NCBI RefSeq assembly: GCF_047338595.1
Contig: NZ_JBLFBO010000009.1
Coordinates: 70,178 to 134,177 of the forward strand
DNA length: 64,000 bases
Source: Nitrospira_D sp019636945
Lineage (GTDB): Bacteria > Nitrospirota > Nitrospiria > Nitrospirales > Nitrospiraceae
Direction of reading: 5' to 3'
Below, piece by piece: positions 60,300-64,000 of the stretch; position 1 is the stretch's first letter; each line of letters opens with the position of its first letter. Below the pieces are notes generated by a model that searched no databases, had not been told where the DNA came from, and saw nothing but the letters and a program-made list of their open reading frames with translations. Position numbers and translations under genes: made by a program.

Positions 60300-62474
60300 A
60301 TGACACCTCAACGTGTGCTGTTAGTCATTCCTCCCTTAACCCAGTTGAATACTCCCTATCCATCCATCACCTATCTGACCGGATTTCTTCAGTCACGTGG
60401 GATTCAGGCGGAACAGGCAGACCTCGGCATTGAAGTGGTGCTCCGACTTTTCAGTACCGACGGCTTACGATCCGTGTTCAAAGAGCTGCACAACAACAGG
60501 AGCATCCTTCCAAAAGAAGCCGTCCAAATGATGAAGGCCGAACATCGCTACCTGGAACTGATCGGACCGGTCATCACCTTCTTGCAAGGCCGGAGTCCGA
60601 ACCTCGCCGATCGCTTCATGCAACCTGGCGTGCTACCCCAAGGACCACGGTTTCGTGGTCGGCGGACATTTCCTCGCTCGGTGTCAATCAGCGACCGAGC
60701 CAAACAATGGGCCACATTCTTTCTCGAAGACCTCGCCGATCTCGTGCAAGCCACCATTACTCCTCACTTCGGTTTGAGCCGGTATGCCGAGCATATCGGG
60801 CGCAGCGCGTCATCCTTTGATCAAATCGCCACCGCGCTGGCGGCGCCGCAGAGCCTGATAGATGAGTGGCTACGGGATCTCTTCTGGAATCATTTTTACC
60901 GAACTCGACCGACGCTCGTCGGCCTATCGATCCCCTTTCCAGGCAATCTCTATGGTGCGTTCCTCATCGCACAGTCGATTAAGGAACAGTATCCTGATCT
61001 GCCTGTTGTCATTGGTGGTGGTTACGTGAACACCGAGCTCCGTCGAGTGACTGATCCCCGAGTATTCGACTATGTGGACTTCATCACACTGGACAACGGG
61101 GAGCGGCCGCTCCTGTCGTTGATTGAATATCTGTCTGGACTTCGGCACCGACGAGCGTTGTATCGCACAATGTTTCGTGAGCAGGATCGCGTGGTGTATG
61201 CCGATGATTCCGGTCTCAGTGATTTCTCGATGGACGACATTGGGTGTCCGACCTACCAAGGCCTGGCGCTGGATCGGTATCTGACCATTCTCGATAGCAC
61301 CAACCCCATGCATCGCCTGTGGTCGGAGGGTCACTGGAACAAACTCACCGTGGCACACGGGTGTTATTGGAAGCAATGCACGTTTTGCGACGTGGGGTTG
61401 AACTACATCAGTCGCTACGAAATGACGCCGACTGAACGACTCATTCAGCAAATCCAGCAGCTCGTGGCCGAAACAGGGTGCCGAGGCTTCCACTTTGTGG
61501 ATGAAGCGGCTCCACCAGCGGCTCTCAAAGCACTGGCCCTGAGCCTCTTGGAACGACAAATCACCATCCGCTGGTGGGGGAACATCCGCTTTGAACCGGC
61601 CTTCTCGCCTGACCTCTGCCGACTCCTGGCTGCATCTGGATGTATCGCCGTCACCGCCGGACTCGAAGCCGCTTCAGACCGGCTTCTAGACAAAATGAAG
61701 AAGGGAATTACCGTTGATCAGACCGCGCTGGTTGCGGCAGGGTTTAAAAAGGCCGGAATCATGATCCATGCCTATCTGATGTATGGCTGTCCCTCAGAAA
61801 CCGTTCAGGAAACCATTGATTCTCTTGAACGTATCCGCCAACTTCTCGCCGCCGATTTGATTCAGTCGGCCTTTTGGCACCGGTTCACTGTCACCGCCCA
61901 TAGCCCGATTGGTCTGGATCCCGAGGCACATGGCCTCCACATTCTCGGACCCATGCATCACGGGTTTGCAGAAAATGACCGTGAACACGAGGACCGTTGC
62001 GGTGAAACACCAGCGTGGCTTGGCGAAGGACTCCGACGATCGCTCCTCAACTACCTTGAACGGCGCGGGCTCGACCTCGATGTTCGTTTCTGGTTCGACG
62101 AAAAGGTTCCGCGCCCTAGGGTTTCTTCAAAATGGCTCGCAGGCCTGCTCACCAAACAACATATCGATGATGGTATAACCAGAGAACGTCGATTGGTTTG
62201 GCTCGGTGGAAATGTGACGAGTGAGTCTGTCGGAAGGCGCTCACGACTCATTCTCCGAGGAACTCACCATGACCAGATCCTCATGCTCCCGACTTCGCAA
62301 GTCCAATGGCTGATGCAATTGCTCTCCGATGCGACTCCACAACAGCCATGTCAGACCTATCCACACATTCACGACCTGGAGAAAAGCTTTCCCGGAACGG
62401 CATCAGGTTACAACCGGTTTCTCGCTTCTCCGGCTTGGAAACGGGTCAGATCAACCGGATTGGTGCTCGTCTAG
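60300..62474 (+). CDS. B12-binding-domain radical SAM enzyme
   Basis: A 724-residue protein. The N-terminal part (RVLLVIPPLTQLNTPYPSI, later LPVVIGGGYVNTELRRV) is a B12-binding-like Rossmann fold. The radical SAM core starts at AHGCYWKQCTFCDVGLNYIS, with cysteines spaced Cx4Cx2C rather than the usual Cx3Cx2C. The MMR-type GLEAASDRLLDKMKKGI segment follows. Such enzymes often do methyl transfer or rearrangement in lipid, cofactor or natural product biosynthesis. The substrate is unknown and there are no obvious biosynthetic neighbours. A hairpin separates it from the convergent porin gene. Confidence 0.88.
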   Translation: MTPQRVLLVIPPLTQLNTPYPSITYLTGFLQSRGIQAEQADLGIEVVLRLFSTDGLRSVFKELHNNRSILPKEAVQMMKAEHRYLELIGPVITFLQGRSPNLADRFMQPGVLPQGPRFRGRRTFPRSVSISDRAKQWATFFLEDLADLVQATITPHFGLSRYAEHIGRSASSFDQIATALAAPQSLIDEWLRDLFWNHFYRTRPTLVGLSIPFPGNLYGAFLIAQSIKEQYPDLPVVIGGGYVNTELRRVTDPRVFDYVDFITLDNGERPLLSLIEYLSGLRHRRALYRTMFREQDRVVYADDSGLSDFSMDDIGCPTYQGLALDRYLTILDSTNPMHRLWSEGHWNKLTVAHGCYWKQCTFCDVGLNYISRYEMTPTERLIQQIQQLVAETGCRGFHFVDEAAPPAALKALALSLLERQITIRWWGNIRFEPAFSPDLCRLLAASGCIAVTAGLEAASDRLLDKMKKGITVDQTALVAAGFKKAGIMIHAYLMYGCPSETVQETIDSLERIRQLLAADLIQSAFWHRFTVTAHSPIGLDPEAHGLHILGPMHHGFAENDREHEDRCGETPAWLGEGLRRSLLNYLERRGLDLDVRFWFDEKVPRPRVSSKWLAGLLTKQHIDDGITRERRLVWLGGNVTSESVGRRSRLILRGTHHDQILMLPTSQVQWLMQLLSDATPQQPCQTYPHIHDLEKSFPGTASGYNRFLASPAWKRVRSTGLVLV

Positions 62475-62525
62475 TCGATTTCAAGCAGAATACACGGCAA
62501 GCTCGATCGAGAGGGAGGAATAACA

Positions 62526-62558
62526 AGGGCCGGAACCCATGAATCAGATTCCGGCCCT
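62526..62558. terminator. bidirectional hairpin between radical SAM and porin genes
   Basis: A perfect 10-bp stem, AGGGCCGGAA (62526-62535) and TTCCGGCCCT (62549-62558), 34 bp before the end of the porin gene and 51 bp after the radical SAM stop, between convergent transcripts. Confidence 0.65.
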
Positions 62559-62592
62559 CATCTACAACCAACCGCTTAACTTAGGAAAGTGA

Positions 62593-63912
62593 CTAGTACT
62601 GCAGCTGCAAGGCGACGTGGAAGGAATCCACCTTATCGCCCGTCGTACTGGGGGCGTAGCCCCCGGCAAACCCCTTCGTATTGATGTCCCCATACCGGTA
62701 AAAGGCCGAGACCCGGGCATTATGCCCCGAGATCACATAGTTCACCCCGGTCTCCCACTCCTGCCGCATCGCGCTGTACCGTGGGTCGATGCTCGTGAAC
62801 CGCACATACGGCTGGAATCGGCCAATCCCCACTTCCTGGGGAATCAGATACAAGCCGTACACCGTCCACGAATGCCCATTGAACGTGCAGAAGCAGCTAT
62901 TAAACCCGCCCACGTTCGTGAATGCCCCCGCGCCATAGTTGGCCCAGTGCCGCTTAAATTCCCCGTTGAACGTGAACACGCCCATGTTATTCGGCAGCAC
63001 TTTTTCAATCAACACATCGACGGACGCCCCGGTGAAATCCGACACATTCCCCGTTGCCGTATTCCCCGCCCCATCCTTTTGGTGCTGCACGCTGGCCCCG
63101 ATCGCCGCCACATCGCCGGCCGTGCCATAGTACGTCCCGGACGTGTAATAGCCAGGATTCGGCTCATCATTCAAGAAGTTCCACTGCAACCGTCCGGTAT
63201 ACATCAGACTGCTGCCGGTGTTGGGCCCCCCGCGCAACCCCTGCGACACACTGACCACATACAACAGATGCGTGCCGCCCGGATGCACCTTGCCCCAGAA
63301 GGTCGCCGCATTATCACGGCCATAGAGACCGGCACCGCCCCCCAGTGCACTCACTCCGTTGAAGTTGGCACTCGCATCCGCCGGGAAGAACGGCGTGCGA
63401 AAGCCATCGAACGTGGCATGGTAGAACGGCCCGTTCAACTCCCCGCGCTCACTCGGCAGCAACATGCGTCCGACCCAGAGGTTCACCATCTCATTGAACT
63501 CGAACTTGCCGATCGCATCAAGCAAGCCGATCGAGGAGTTCCCGCCGAAGTTCTGCGAGGTGGTGGTCAGCGACGCATTGCCGAAGGCCCCGGCCCCGCC
63601 GCCCACGGCACAGTTAAAACAGTCCGTATTGAACTCGAACTTGATGTACTTGTGGATTTGCCCATTGACGTAAATCCGAGCATTGTTGATCGTAAAATCG
63701 TTCGTGTAATGCCCGGCTGGCGAGGCCCCTTCGATGGAATTGAAGCTGGTCCGGATCCCCATCCCCACCGAAATCCACTTGTCCTCATCCGCCTTGATCA
63801 TGCCACCAGCAAAGGCACTGGGCACCGTGGATCCCATTCCAGCCACCAGTGCCGCCATGGCCCCGGCAACGAAACACTTCTTCCACAACCTTGCCAGATC
63901 TTTCCTCATCAT
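62593..63912 (-). CDS. outer-membrane porin, probably serving urea or small-amide uptake
   Basis: A 439-residue beta-barrel protein from the ATG at 63912 (AGGAGG 6 bp upstream). The signal peptide ends SAFAGG, and alternating aromatic-rich strands run to the C-terminal SFHVALQLQY, with the terminal aromatic needed for outer-membrane insertion. Segments such as WISVGMGIRTSFNSIEG, INNARIYVNGQIHKYIKFEF and FNEMVNLWVGRMLLPSERGE resemble large porins of Nitrospira-type bacteria. Only 33 bp separates it from the 3' end of what looks like urtE, so it is likely co-transcribed with a urea transporter and may be its outer-membrane channel (FmdC-like). This role is inference. Confidence 0.8.
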   Translation of the reverse strand: MMRKDLARLWKKCFVAGAMAALVAGMGSTVPSAFAGGMIKADEDKWISVGMGIRTSFNSIEGASPAGHYTNDFTINNARIYVNGQIHKYIKFEFNTDCFNCAVGGGAGAFGNASLTTTSQNFGGNSSIGLLDAIGKFEFNEMVNLWVGRMLLPSERGELNGPFYHATFDGFRTPFFPADASANFNGVSALGGGAGLYGRDNAATFWGKVHPGGTHLLYVVSVSQGLRGGPNTGSSLMYTGRLQWNFLNDEPNPGYYTSGTYYGTAGDVAAIGASVQHQKDGAGNTATGNVSDFTGASVDVLIEKVLPNNMGVFTFNGEFKRHWANYGAGAFTNVGGFNSCFCTFNGHSWTVYGLYLIPQEVGIGRFQPYVRFTSIDPRYSAMRQEWETGVNYVISGHNARVSAFYRYGDINTKGFAGGYAPSTTGDKVDSFHVALQLQY

Positions 63913-63945
63913 GGTAGCCCTCCTGTGATTGTGCACTAGGAAACC

Positions 63946-64000
63946 CTACACCGTGAGATGCTGCCGGACCATGTCGGCGTTGAGCTCGGTGCTCTTGCCC
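63946..64000 (-). CDS. urtE: C-terminus of an ABC transporter ATPase, probably urea UrtE (partial)
   Basis: The window edge cuts this gene. The stop is at 63946-63948. Reading on, the encoded tail is GKSTELNADMVRQHLTV, which resembles the last residues of UrtE/LivF-type branched ATPases (EL-x3-IVxxHLTV). The downstream porin supports a urea-uptake operon. Only 17 residues are visible, so the assignment is tentative. Confidence 0.45.
   Translation of the reverse strand, partial: GKSTELNADMVRQHLTV

Noticed and set aside
62617..63939. A 440-residue plus-strand frame opposite the porin gene
   Set aside because: It is a mirror frame of the porin gene (rich in Arg, Pro, His), with no family match. 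The porin has a signal peptide, ribosome site and barrel ending.

Overview
The window looks like chromosomal DNA of a Gram-negative, respiring chemolithotroph, most likely Nitrospira or a close relative (phylum Nitrospirota). This is an inference. It rests on a glycine-rich outer-membrane porin directly behind a gene ending like a urea ABC-transporter ATPase, several secreted low-complexity proteins, two NDH-2-type dehydrogenases, a lone NqrB/RnfD-like protein with a DUF2330 partner, and a moderately high GC content with dense, mostly short operons. No insertion sequence, integrase, phage or CRISPR array was seen.

Layout. (1) 17-6018, minus strand: a chaperone-usher operon of the Csu/spore-coat-U type (usher, four SCPU pilins, chaperone, fifth SCPU pilin). 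Upstream lies a 3.2 kb gene for a BTAD-type ATPase regulator (6534-9704). (2) 10.1-18 kb, minus strand: RDD membrane protein, a 5' half-tRNA-Gly, tyrS-comEA-lpdA as an overlapping operon, gcvH, ndk, a methyltransferase-glycosyltransferase fusion and a DUF2314 protein. (3) 18-25.5 kb: lytic transglycosylase, a coupled lipase-like/lipoprotein pair, then MHS-family transporter, cytochrome P450 and a lipoprotein, and a PII-like protein. (4) 25.6-33.6 kb: small secreted or membrane proteins, including a 22-residue membrane peptide, a Sel1 protein, the NqrB/RnfD-like plus DUF2330 pair and a DUF3015-type lipoprotein. (5) 33.6-43 kb: a giant Lhr-type helicase, a glycosyltransferase, a Tat-exported molybdopterin enzyme with its cytochrome b, and YHS and EMK-repeat proteins. 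(6) 42.4-47 kb: a STAS protein, an ECF-like sigma factor and a zinc-finger anti-sigma factor, preceded by a consensus sigma-54 promoter and lying downstream of a sigma-54 activator gene. (7) 47-60 kb: Rieske-flavodoxin fusion, two tandem NDH-2 genes, lipocalin, msrB, a DUF3558-like lipoprotein, a 3-hydroxyisobutyrate-dehydrogenase-type enzyme, a DsbA-family protein and a hybrid histidine kinase. (8) 59.8-64 kb: an orphan flagellar-rod-like gene, a B12-binding radical SAM protein, the porin and the 3' end of the presumed urtE.

The most unusual structure is a family of degenerate arrays with a strict 7-bp period (TGAAACN, TGAGTNN, CGTGAAG and related units). They lie between genes at 17.4, 19.0, 38.5, 39.3, 40.2, 41.3 and 42.8 kb, and at four places inside the lhr reading frame, where they are translated. 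The intergenic copies near 17.4 and 39.3-42.9 kb are also long imperfect palindromes. Two share a nearly identical core, and four carry a common 16-mer (two exactly, two with one mismatch). The second notable item is the apparent sigma-54 to ECF sigma cascade at 42.4-47 kb.
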